A DNA stretch of 26,355 bases, taken from positions 1 to 26,355 of the forward strand of contig SSNU01000115.1 in NCBI GenBank assembly GCA_012064415.1. The letters are read 5' to 3'. Position 1 is the stretch's first letter, and every line of letters starts with the position of its first letter. This DNA is from Gyrodactylus bullatarudis. Its lineage: Eukaryota; Platyhelminthes; Monogenea; Gyrodactylidea; Gyrodactylidae. Positions 1 through 9,835 of this stretch are shown here, piece by piece. The notes under the pieces were generated by a model. It was not told the origin of the DNA. It did no database searches and saw nothing but the letters and a program-made list of their open reading frames with translations. The translations under genes and the position numbers were made by a program.

Positions 1-310
1 GATAAAGAAAATACAAAAACCTGGATTGGACATGCTCGATCTCCACAGATTTTTCTATGGATAAAGAGGGAATAAGTGGAGAGATGTAATCAAGATTATT
101 CAAAACAAAGGCTTTATAAGCTTTAAGCCTTAAATTAATTGACTTGGAGAATTTTAAAATTGAATAAATTATGGTATTAATCTTAGGTAAATTAGAGTGT
201 GGGTCAATTTTAAGTCCATCAGAAATACTGAAACCTAGATCTGAAGTAAAGGAGACAATTTCTCCAGGAAGTAGAAGCGATTCCAAGAGGGAGCGATTCC
301 TTCTACTCAA
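1..310 (-). pseudogene. Non-LTR retrotransposon (LINE) reverse transcriptase, C-terminal fragment running off the window
   Basis: The minus strand is open from a TAG at 311-313 down to base 1. Translated from 280, about 93 codons read like the thumb and post-thumb region of a jockey/CR1-type LINE reverse transcriptase. The segment DLGFSISDGLKIDPHSN matches the family's 'DLGV.ISS.LKF..H' block. It is followed by KAYKAFVLNNLDYISPLIPS, which corresponds to the usual 'K.YK.YVRP.LEYASPVWSP' block, and then IEHVQSRF, which corresponds to 'IE.VQRRFT'. The catalytic FADD box would lie further 5' and is not in the window. Upstream of codon 280 the frame has only ten more codons before the stop, and they show no family match, so the copy is probably 5'-broken here. 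The family assignment comes from my memory of the family pattern. The clade (jockey, CR1 or other) cannot be settled. The continuation lies outside the window. Confidence 0.72.
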
Positions 311-387
311 CTAAAGGGATGTCTTCCTGAACCTGCCATGTTTCTCGCTTGAGATTTCAGATTTCACTCACATAAATTTATAAAAAA

Positions 388-479
388 TTAACCCTCGCTT
401 TGGATATGGGGGTTTATGCACCCCCATTTGTATTGAAACTCCCATAAGCGAAATTGAATATCCAGAGCGAGGGTTAAGT
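388..479. mobile_element. piggyBac-type MITE (84 bp) with TTAA target duplication
   Basis: TTAA at 388-391 and 476-479 flanks an 84-bp core. Its terminal inverted repeats are CCCTCGCTTTGGATA (392-406) and TATCCAGAGCGAGGG (461-475), which match at 14 of 15 positions. Inside, ATGGGGG (406-412) and CCCCCAT (423-429) form a second hairpin. TTAA followed by CCC is the hallmark of piggyBac-superfamily ends. The element has no coding capacity and would depend on a transposase supplied elsewhere. The intact target duplication and nearly perfect ends suggest a fairly recent insertion. Confidence 0.85.
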
Positions 480-2918
480 TTTAGTATTAGAGAAATCTAA
501 TCAATTGAGTGATAGATTTGTGTAAATTATTTTCATATTATCAGGGTTAGATTTTAGTACTATACCATCATTATCACCCCCTCTATCAAATAAAAACATC
601 TAAACAGTGATGAAGTGGTCAATTTAAGTACATTAGAAGAGCAATTATCTACACTTCTTCTAATCTATAATCTATACTCAATGAGAAGAATACGGAAAGA
701 TTGCATAAAAATACACAAAACTGATTCAGATTAAAAAGTGATAAAATGTAAAAAAAGAATCGTAATGCGAGCTATAATAAGCACCTAAAACTCGATAAAA
801 GTCGGAAATTTCTTTAATTCTTATTCAAATTTTCAGAATCTTCTTATTTCGATCAGATAAACATACTGTCAAAATTTTATAGAGTATAAAAAAGTGTTAT
901 TTTGTTAGAATGTTTAATAACGAAAATGTTGACATACTTTTTATCTGAAGTTTTCGAGGCTGAGGAGAAATATTGGCCCTGATGTTGACCTTGATTAAGT
1001 TCTTTTTGCTTTTTATGGAGGTTTTGTCTCTTTTTGAATAATCTAAATAAATAAAACTCTAATTATTCTGATAAAAAAATCAAGCTCATCTTTTGGAATC
1101 TGTTTTGAGAACTTTTCAATGATATCTTAGAAATTTGCTACTACAGATAATCGAATATGAGTTATTTTCGATAGAAAAACTTTTCAGCTTTCAAAAACGT
1201 CACTGGAAAATCAGAGAACATATGAACAGCTCAACTAAAATCGAATCCAGACTCCTCTCAAGAAGGTTTTTTTTCATATCTTGAAATAATTTTTTATTTA
1301 AGAAGAATATGAGAGGAAATAATTAACAGCTTTTGAAGTTCTCAAAACAGATTCTTGACAAAGAAGATAAGTTCAATCGTATTGATTGTGATGGCGAGAA
1401 ATATGTTGAATATCTATAACAAAGTAAGCGATAAATTTTGGAAATTCATTTCATTGTTTCATTCAATATAACTTGAATGACCCTTCCATTTGGGAGGTAA
1501 GGCCATTTTTCCTACTTTAAAGAGACATCTGGTGAATAAATAATTCATAAAAGATATCTTCGAAGAGTTCTGATCAATAATTTTCTATTTCGATCTGATA
1601 AAAAATCTCTAGCAAGATTAAGAGACATCAACAGGAGAATAACTAAAAAAATCCTAAATTTTCCATTATTATTCTGCGTTTATTTTTTGTTTTATCCACT
1701 GAAGAAGGTACTTGAATATATCAGTACTGAAAATACTGGTAAAGGCTTCAGAAGAAATTTGCTATTAATGAATATATTTTTACTTATTCTGTATTTTATT
1801 TAGTATTTCAGATGACGTTATAATTATAATTATGGATCGAAAGAAATATCCTAGAGAACGGAAAGCAAAATAAGAACTTTTCTTTCGCCTATATTCAAGT
1901 TGTTTTCAGATATATACTCAAAGTTATCTCTAATCATATTCATGGCACTGTTGAATTCTGTTTTACTGAGCTTTTTCTGCAGATCTATTCAAAAGATTCT
2001 TCATTTTTACATTTGATTTTAAAATAAATTGACCACGTAATTTTTTCTAAATTATTTAACCAAATTTTAATATGTATTTAGACCCATACGTTGGGACCGA
2101 AAGATATTTTAAAGATCAAAATTCAATCTTGGTGTGGAATAATTAAATTTTTCAGAATATTTCAAAAAATTATCCTTTTTGTACACAGAGAAAAAGAGTT
2201 GCCAATATTCATCCCTCAAGTACGTAAAGTTATGTGAAGTTTTAAGCTGAATGGAAAGAGTCCTCAAGGGTATTTAAGCGTTAGAAAAAACACCCAAAAT
2301 CCTCAAAAATAGAGTAAACTAAAATTTTATAGTAGTATTTCATAATTCACCCTACTCATGAGTAGCCCTTGTTTATTGTATTGTTGATATGCTAAATTAT
2401 AAATGATAATAAATTAAAATGGAGAGAACAATTTGGCACTAGAAAATAGTAGTTCACTAAAAATACGTGTAATGCATTCACAATTCAGTTCATTATTGGA
2501 TAGAGAATATAAAACGCCTAGCTTCTGATGAATTCTGGTGTAGTTTTATGACTGACTTTTATAATTGCCGTTTTTAGAAGATCAGATTCATCATGCAAGA
2601 AAAAATATTTTTTGGAATTCGATAACTCAATGAATGATTGAGTAACTTTTTGCCACACAGGAAAAGTGATGAAATGGCAAGGAAATGATATGGTAAAAGG
2701 AGATTTCTTGGATTCTAGAAAGCATTGAAAAGAAATTCAAGTTATTAGAATTGTTTTTAGACATTTACCCTTCTAGCAAAGTGTGGTCAATGGTTAATAA
2801 CCAGTGGTTATCCATATGAAATCTATCTTGATGTAGATTGTCTACTCACACCTAGATGTTAGAATTCGGATAAGCAAATGTCGATTCCAAAAAAATAGTC
2901 AAGCAATTTTCAACTCAC
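480..2918. other. Gene-free stretch, AT-rich, with scattered inverted repeats
   Basis: I see no open reading frame with protein-like composition on either strand. It holds an inverted repeat at 854-872 and 929-947 (outer 8 and inner 6 bases match), the longer inverted repeat listed separately at 1097-1353, and a 15-base palindrome (ATAACCA-G-TGGTTAT) at 2797-2811. No promoter or RNA gene could be supported. Confidence 0.6.
1097..1353. repeat. Inverted repeat with perfect 18-bp arms
   Basis: AATCTGTTTTGAGAACTT at 1097-1114 is exactly complementary to 1336-1353. The similarity continues outward imperfectly (a 'CATCTTTT' block on the left against a 'GAAGATAAG' block on the right). The roughly 220-base interior is not coding. 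It could be the remnant of an old fold-back or MITE element. No clear target duplication was seen. Confidence 0.6.
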
Positions 2919-2976
2919 GGTGGCAGATGTAGACGTGTGAGTTCTTATTAGGACTCGTCAGTACACCATTGCCAGG
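2919..2976 (-). ncRNA. Degenerate hammerhead-ribozyme-like motif (type I arrangement)
   Basis: On the minus strand the order is that of a natural hammerhead with a very short stem III. The box CTGACGA lies at 2961-2955. Stem I pairs six bases (GGTGTA, 2967-2962, with TACATC, 2931-2926, one G-U), then an internal loop, then four more pairs (TGGC, 2974-2971, with GCCA, 2924-2921). Stem II is GTCC-TAATAA-GAAC with one C-A mismatch. A GTC cleavage triplet (2934-2932) sits exactly at the stem I junction. The second core box should read GAAA but reads TCAC, so the copy is probably inactive. Such ribozymes occur in Penelope-like elements and retrozymes. No such element is recognisable around it. Confidence 0.42.
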
Positions 2977-3176
2977 ATTCGAAACTTTGAGGCAACACTT
3001 CTAACCCCCCTTGAATGAAAAGTTGCTTTACATTTCATCTATGACCTTGATAAATAGACTCTCTAAAAGAAAATTTTTTTGACAAAATTTTAATTTTTCG
3101 AAATAATTCACTTTCTTTGAACTAGCACGTGTCTAGAGCTAAGATTTAACCAATGGACCCCAACTAAATTTTCAAT

Positions 3177-4541
3177 TTATTTAGCACATATATCACAAAA
3201 AACTTTGAAATTTTCATTACAAACAGGATTGTTACGATGAAAACATCTTGTCTTTGTTTATCTGTCGTTATTTCTTGGACATTGAGTCCATCTTGATTTT
3301 GCGGGGCTTGAGCATAAACTTTTACTTGGTGGTGCATGTTCATCAATGGAAATTTCCAAAACCCTTTTTTTTACAATTGAATTTTTCTTCATCAGCTGTT
3401 TAGATAGTACTTTTAGAAACTCTCTTCACACTTTCTTTGGAGATTTTTGGAAATCTTTCCATTTCAAACGATACAGCACTAATGAATTATATGCTGCAAT
3501 ATCAATAAGGTTCCAAAAGAGAGTTAGAGGCCAAGCTAACGTCTTTCTTCTGCAGGAATAGTTTCCAACTAGTTGGTCTAATACATCCACACCTCCTTTA
3601 GTTGAATTGTAATAACTGATTACCTCAGGCAGATTCGGAACTTTTTCTTTCAAATCAGAATGAAGAGTTGACAAAATAAGAACAGGCTTGTTTTTCTTTT
3701 GTCCATATCTGATGATTGATTGCGAATCTTTTTCAGTTTTTTTATTTTGAAATTGAACTGGCAAGAATTTTCTAGATTTTTTTATCGTTCGCACATAAGC
3801 AGTTTTTTAGATAGTAAATAATTTGATAGCTCCAGGGAAGTAAAAAAATTATCAGCAGTTATCGTTCGGTCTTCATTCAAAAACGGATACGATAGTTCTT
3901 TGACAACAGGCTCTCCCTGTTCTTTGTCCATTCTGCTTTCTTCCTGAACTTCTGGTACATTTGTCATCGAATCGAAAAAAACGCTTTATTTCTTTGAATC
4001 TACATTTACTCATTGATTCTTTGACATCATTCGAGCCATACTCGCTACCCCATAATTCATCAAGCTCCATATTTTTCTGTTTAGAAACACCAAAATACAG
4101 ACAAATTCCAATCGATGATTTGAGCTCATCAATGTCGAGAAATTTTACCTTTGAAGCTTGAGCGGAAATAAACTTATTTGTATTTTCAACAATCAGGTTT
4201 AATAAATTTTCATCAATTAGAAGACTGAAGAAGTCCAAATGGTCAACAGCTTTTTCTGAATTTTTATTCAAGCCAGGCTTGAAACGAATGATGTTTTGGG
4301 ATCCTGTCTTGAAAATTTTGGGTCTTCTATCACAAGTATAATTCCCACATTTTGAAATCAATGATTGGGAGGAATTTTGCGTTATTTGAGAATATTCTTC
4401 TTCTTCGCTGTCTGAATTCTCATTAGGAATGATGAAATCTTCATCAGAACCATCTTCACTTGGAAAATCCTCTTCATCAGAATCCAAAATTTCTGCTGTA
4501 ATCGCTTCAGATATGCAAGAAAATACGTCTTTACTTGACAT
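3177..4541 (-). pseudogene. piggyBac transposase (DDE_Tnp_1_7 family), multiply broken
   Basis: From the ATG at 4541, about 193 residues read as a piggyBac transposase N-terminus: an acidic Asp/Glu/Ser-rich head (residues about 20-50), then the folded region through FFRFDDK. The frame changes near 3930-3950, and about 100 residues expected there, including the first catalytic Asp, are absent. The next frame carries EQGEPVVKEL and TADNFFTS, which holds the second catalytic Asp. A further frameshift near 3785-3800 leads to the frame with STKGGVDVLDQL, which holds the third acidic site, followed by the conserved WNLIDIAAYNSLVLY segment. An in-frame TGA (3426-3428) and TAA (3258-3260) interrupt the tail. 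The reading then continues to a Cys/His-rich C-terminal zinc-binding domain (C..H....C, then CDIC) ending at a TAA at 3177-3179. The family is usually 550-600 residues long. Catalysis is impossible in this copy. Family identity is secure, the exact lesion points are approximate. Confidence 0.93.
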
Positions 4542-4632
4542 GAATCAATTTTAAAATGAGAGAAATAGCTATGGCTTGAATCTGTTGGATTATTTCTTTA
4601 TAAAAATATATCTTAGCTTTAGAAAAATGGTA

Positions 4633-4649
4633 GGGGTCCATTGGACCCC
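4633..4649. repeat. Subterminal palindrome of the piggyBac element, copy 1
   Basis: GGGGTCCATTGGACCCC is a 17-base palindrome around a central base. It lies just upstream of the transposase start. A near copy is at 4815-4831 and one half-site at 3150-3161. Subterminal repeats of this type usually bind transposase in piggyBac elements. The role here is inferred. Confidence 0.65.
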
Positions 4650-4814
4650 AAAGAAACATGTACGTTAGAAAATTTTCTTTGTTATTTTTTCTATGGAAAA
4701 AATGTTATTGTTTATATACTTTGTTTGATTGATAAACACCTTAAGTTAGAATAACAAAAAAATCGCTCATAAATATTTAAAATTTTGATTGTAATCAAGA
4801 TCAGAAATTGGGTT

Positions 4815-4831
4815 GGGATCCATTGGACCCC
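4815..4831. repeat. Subterminal palindrome of the piggyBac element, copy 2
   Basis: GGGATCCATTGGACCCC differs from the copy at 4633-4649 by one base. It sits 16 bases inside the right-hand TTAA-adjacent end. It supports assigning 4650-4847 to the same element as the transposase. Confidence 0.65.
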
Positions 4832-4847
4832 AGTTTCCGGATAAGGG

Positions 4848-5035
4848 TTAACCCTTTCGGTGCCGAGACTATTTCACAATTTTTAATAAAAACCAAAATT
4901 TAGCTATGAAGATAGCAAGTTCACATTGTGGGCTTCAATTTAAACTTTAATTGATCCAGAAACCTATCAAACTGGTAGAGTTATGAAGGTTCAAAATAAT
5001 TGAAAAACGGAAATATATGGCACCGAAAGGGTAAT
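4848..5035. mobile_element. piggyBac-type MITE (180 bp) abutting the larger element
   Basis: The terminal inverted repeats are CCCTTTCGGTGCC (4852-4864) and its exact complement GGCACCGAAAGGG (5019-5031). The left flank is TTAA (4848-4851). The right flank is TAAT (5032-5035), one change away from a shifted or decayed TTAA. The interior is AT-rich and non-coding. The same left TTAA closes the right end of the transposase-bearing element, so the two lie back to back at a single target site. Confidence 0.8.
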
Positions 5036-6033
5036 AGGAAAACTAAGCAAGTAAAGGAATGGCTGATTTCAATTATATCCCTAATCAAGTTTCTACCTAT
5101 TCATTAAAACAAATTAAAAATTACAGCTAACAAATAGCTGAGAATACCAATGTTGACCCAAGTTTTTATTATAAAAGTAATTTTAGATAATTCTTTACTG
5201 AATACGAATTTACTACAATAGGTAAAAGTAACAAAATTCTCAAAAATATGCTCTAAATGTCTAGGAATGAAAAATATAAAAAATCTGTTACGATTGTGAG
5301 TGATCATTTCACACGTAGTAAAATTTCAAGCTTTATAAACTTTACAAAATTCTCCTAATATGTTGAAATTTGAACAAAGGATTTAATTGAAACTTTGAGC
5401 AATAAATCTATTAGCAAACCAAAGTCCCAACTCAATTTCATATGGACACCATCTATTAGACATGTTGGAGATATTTTATACTCTCATGCTGTACTGAAAA
5501 ACATTTGAAATGAACTTATTGATTTCTTCAACATTTTCAATGAGTCACGATAACTATAAAAGTGGTAGTAGTAATGAATACTATAAAACATATGAATTTT
5601 GTATGGTAAGAGGGGATAATTATTAATAAATCCCAAATAATAATGAAAATACATTTTAACAAAATTCAGAGAGAAAGAGTAATACACATATTTATATGGC
5701 TATATTGAGAAGGAAGAGAGAAGTATTTGTATTACACACACAAACAAACAAAATCACCATTCTCAACTTACATACTCCCTTTAGCTCTTATTTTTAAAAA
5801 TGAAAGAAATATCATTAAATTCTTATAAAACATTGTGGTTATGTTATTACAAGCTATTTTGAGTCTTGGTGAATTTTTTGATTTGTTGTAACAATAAAAA
5901 TAAATGGGTTGATTTAATTAGACAAAATATGAACAAGCTTTTTCCAAAGCTTCTTCCAGACATTTTGGTACTGAGATAGTCAAGTACCTTCTACTGAGGC
6001 ATAAGACGATCATCATCTGTGAACAACTTACAA
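5036..6033. other. Gene-free stretch
   Basis: Only low-complexity AT-rich sequence is seen, with a short CA/AAAC-rich patch around 5735-5755. Short open frames here have Phe/Tyr/Asn-rich compositions typical of translated AT-rich DNA and match no family I know. Confidence 0.6.
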
Positions 6034-6737
6034 TATAAAGCTGATTGATATGAAGTTGGGAATCCATGATTTTTACAGAAATCTTGATTTTTTCATCAAG
6101 AATTCGAATTTGTTAAAGATTTTTTCGAATCCTACTCATGTTGCCCATTTTTACCAGTTGAAGAAAATAATTCTGAAAAAATATTATTTTTATGAAAAAT
6201 ATGGTCATTTTTCAAAGTCCCATTTGGCGCCAAAATCCCATTTTTTCGAACCGAAAATTTTTATTGATTTGAAAGTGGGGGGGGGCTGATCGAAAGAGGT
6301 TTTTCAGGATCAAGATTAGACAAGAAAATCAATTCAACTGAATCTTATCTGATGCATAGTCTCATTATCATTTGGGAGTTGATTTTCAATTTATTGATCA
6401 TTTTCACTAGTTAAAAATCAATGAAATTTCTATGGTGCTAGTCAGCTTTCTTGTCTAATCTTGATCCTGAAAAACCTCTTTTGATCACCATCCAACTTTC
6501 AAATCAATAAAAAATTTCAGTTCAAAGTTCGAAAAAACGGGCGCCAAATCGAAATATGAAAAATGACCATATTTTTCATAGAAATAATATTTTTTCAGAA
6601 TTATTTTCTTCAACTGGTAAAAATGGGCAACATGAGTAGGATTCGAAAAAATCTTTAACAAATTCGAATTCTTGATGTAAATATCGAGATTTCTGTAAAA
6701 ATCATGGATTCCTAAATTCATATAAATCAGCTTTATA
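6034..6737. repeat. Long fold-back repeat, copy A (most complete)
   Basis: The left arm (6034-6327) and right arm (6447-6737) are inverted copies about 290 bases long with high identity. They enclose a 119-base loop. The termini read TATAAAGCTGATTGATATGA on the left, and on the right the inverse with one change. Both arms happen to be open for about 78 codons in mirror-image frames (6050-6289 plus, 6485-6721 minus). This is a by-product of arm identity, because the protein is not preserved in other copies. If transcribed, the region would fold into a near-perfect hairpin of about 290 bp. A TA target duplication is possible at the ends but not provable. Confidence 0.88.
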
Positions 6738-6833
6738 TATAAAAACTATTGGTTTCGATCCAAAAACACTATAACTTTGCTTTCATACCACTGTACCTCA
6801 AAGTAGTTGAAATAAAATGACATTAGCAAAATC

Positions 6834-7080
6834 AAAGCTAGTTATTTATATAAAGTTGGAAATCTATGATTTTTAAAAAACTTTATTTTTTCATCAAAAA
6901 CTCAAAATAGATGAAGATTTAGATCATGTAGCCCAAGTTTATCGATTAGAGAAGAAGAATTTTGAAGGCATTTAATTGCTTTAAATGTTTGAAATCCATA
7001 AAATTTTGAGCTAATAGTTTGAAAAAATCGAAATTTGGCTCATTTTCGAAATAGCATAAATGGCCGAGGTTGTTCAGATA
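6834..7080. repeat. Fold-back family, copy B (single arm)
   Basis: It starts with the family terminus (AAAGCTAGTT then ATAAAGTTGGAAATCTATGA), continues through the 'TTTTTTCATCAAAAA' block, and ends with a GAAATTTGGCTCATTTTCGA segment shared with the copy at 17128-17430. No matching second arm follows, so it is a truncated or diverged member. The boundary at the right is approximate. Confidence 0.6.
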
Positions 7081-9835
7081 ATAATCGTCTCATTCTCCTG
7101 AAGAATATATCTTTACTTGACTAAGTAAAAGACTGGGGGAGGCTTTGGAAAAAGGTTGGTTGTATTTCAATTAAATCTTTAACTAATTCATTTTAGGTTG
7201 ATTTCAGGTTCCTCAATGGAACAGAATTTTGGTGTTATTTATAGGTTATAATTATCGGAAGAAGCAATCAACCAAGTTACTTTAAATGTAATTGTAAAAG
7301 ACAACTTATCAAGGAAAATTTCTTAAAACTTTCATTCAAAAATAAAAATGATGTTAAATATGAAGAAATTAGTTTTCAAGGTTTTATCACTAAATCAGTA
7401 GGCCTACAACTAATGGCAGTAGAATAGACCCTGTTCAGATCTGTAAATATTAATGATAGACTATTAGAAATTGCCTTGTTATACGTTTAACAGACTCAAT
7501 TCTACCAGAATGAAGATGAATTTTCAAAAAAATAATTACCAAAACTGATTTAGACATAGAAGAATTAAGATTTAAAAAATAAGATCTATTTAAGGAGATA
7601 ATACCGTACAAGTTTATTCCTTTTTATTGAAGAAAGAACTAATGGGCCGAAATCATTTTTATATTTAGATCATAAAATTTCGTATTACAAAATGGTGTTA
7701 AAAATTCAAAAAATATCTTGAACTTTGAAGCAAAAAGTCTTTTTTTTAATTAATAAGAGAAATACAATCATTATTCATTAGAGCATGGTTCCAAATAGAA
7801 AATTTTTTCCAGAGTTGAGGTGATAATTTCAGTTTAATTTCAAAACTGATCTATGAATGAAAGGTTCATGTTATTCCGATTCTGAATTTAATTTCGATAA
7901 CATTTGCTAAGAATATTGAAAGATTGCACTTTTTCCTAAACAGCTTTTTCCAAAATTATTGTGTATCCTGATCCGTTTTAAGCATTACGAAATGGTATTT
8001 AAATTTCCATTTAGACTCAAAACCTGAGAAAAGCAAACAGTTCTTTTGAATCTGAATCTACAAAGTAGGAAATTTCTAGTTCTTTGCTAAAATTCTGATA
8101 ATTCTACATCAATAAAATGTGATCAAAGTAAAAAACTGATTCGTTTAAGAATTTAATATTTACTTTATTATTTTTCATAAAATTTAAAGCATAAACTTTA
8201 AAATTGATGTTTTTTGATATTTACACTTGCATTTGAATTGAAGAAAGCCCGGATTATTGTTAAAGTCACAAGGGTATAACAAAGGATTTAGATTTTCATC
8301 AACCCCAGGTTCAATCAATATTTCTCCATTGAAGGCACTTTAGATTCTCTTGTTATTGGGAATTTTTTTGAATCATAAATTGACTCTCTAGACTCTTTAA
8401 CCCTTCCATGTACGCATAGGTTGTCAACAGTGCCTAATTCAGTTGTCTCAAAAGAGTTTCAGAATCTTAAATAGTCTACAACCCGAAAGATTGATCAGAG
8501 AACAACAAACTCTATTCGACTTTATTGGCAGAAAATCCCACCTGGAATAGAAAATCACCGTTTGTGTTTTTGCTTCGATTCAAATAATCATATTCTCTGA
8601 GTCTTATATGATCGAAAAAAATTTTATTTTTATGATCAGACAGCAACTTGAGGGGTGGTGGTATGAATACTCATGTAGTTGATCATATTAATTTCAATAA
8701 CTGATGGTTAAGGATTCAGGTACAATATAAAAACAAACCCCAAGTTACATTTCAATAGGATAGCATCTTTGAGACCCTGTCTTAAGCCTATCGAAACGAA
8801 AAGTAAAGTAATAAAAAAATGCAAAATGAATTTGATGAAAGTTTGGAATTTAGTCGAAAATTGCAAGCAATTACACAGGAAAATCTTTTTTTTATTTAAA
8901 ATAAATATTAACAGATTTGAAAACTCACCTCCTGATATTTGTGATCAGTTTACTCCGTTTCATATTCTCCTGATCCAATTCGGGCTTCTTTTCCTGTGGG
9001 TTGGAATTTGAGAAGCATGAGAGGGTTGCGATTTTCATAATTTATGCTTTTCAAGAACGAAAATCTATGAATTAAAAAGAAAGACCCCATTTCATTTATA
9101 GACCAGTAAACCTTTGGAATGAGTCATACAATATTTGTGTATAAATAGACACATACGAGAAATTCCGACACGCAAACACACGGAAAATAAATAAATTATT
9201 ATTTTTATGAGAATTTAACCTCTTTCACTCAATAATTTTTAATGAACCATTAAAGAAGAATTAATGCCTGAAACAGTGAATTTACTTTTTTCAGAGTGCT
9301 TCGATATCTCAGTACATTTTGATTGAATGATGATGATTTTGTATCATTATATGGTACTAATAATGAAACTTTAGTAGCATTGGCATAGAAGATTGCCAAA
9401 ATCTGTTAACAGAAACAATACCTAAAGAGAATAAGAGATTGCTCGAAGATAAATAATGAGAGAACTTTGTATTCCAAAATCGTTAATTTGAATTTTTCTC
9501 AAATTGACATCAGATTGAGTGAAATTTATAGAAAATAATTATTATAACAAATAGATTTCAACTTAATACTCAATCACTACCGAGTTTAAAACCTGTTTAT
9601 CATTAATTAATCGACTCACCCGAAATCAGAATGATTGTTTTTGAATATTTTGTATTCAAATAATTACAATTAACATAGACAAACAAAATTAAATCTTCTT
9701 TTAAATTTGTTTGAAACAAAACGATAAATGTACTCATATAGCGGACCTGATAAAAATTATTGGCGGATTTTTGAGCAAGCATAAATAATGTTTGACTTGT
9801 TTGTGGATATATATTAATGACTCTATGGTTTGAAG
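7081..9835. other. Gene-free 5' flank of the Par-3 start
   Basis: No coding sequence could be supported on either strand. A TTAACCCTTCCATG motif at 8397-8410 resembles a piggyBac-type end. A poor inverse (CATGAGAGGGTTGC) near 9016-9029 might be its partner. The part close to 9836 probably includes 5' untranslated sequence or an upstream intron of Par-3, but no exon border could be fixed. The short open frames at 8769-9011 and 9603-9881 look random. Confidence 0.5.
9140..9148 (+). promoter_or_regulatory. Possible TATA box upstream of Par-3
   Basis: TATAAATAG is a strong TATA-box match, about 690 bases before the Par-3 start codon. No clear initiator (TCAGT type) lies about 30 bases downstream. 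In AT-rich DNA such a match often arises by chance, so this is only a candidate. Confidence 0.2.

Larger units (their letters stand above)
3146..4851 (-). mobile_element. piggyBac-family DNA transposon, decayed, bounded by TTAA
   Basis: TTAA occurs at 3146-3149 and 4848-4851 around a 1.7-kb segment that contains the broken transposase. The right end reads inward CCCTTATCCGG, a typical piggyBac-like start. The left end begins CCAATGGACCCC. That sequence is not the inverse of the right terminus but recurs in the subterminal palindromes of the right side (4633-4649 and 4815-4831). The left terminus therefore seems to have lost its outermost bases, or the exact left boundary is elsewhere. Transcription of the transposase runs leftward. 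Confidence 0.6.

Noticed and set aside
2960..3010. tRNA-like B box (GGATTCGAAAC) suggesting a tRNA or SINE
   Set aside because: No acceptor or anticodon stem could be formed around it on either strand, and no A box was found at the right distance.
3346..4161. Plus-strand open frames (3346-3561 and 3961-4161)
   Set aside because: They lie antisense to the clearly recognisable piggyBac transposase pseudogene.
6050..6721. Two 78-79-codon frames on opposite strands as a gene pair
   Set aside because: They are the two arms of one inverted repeat; other copies of the family do not keep the frame.
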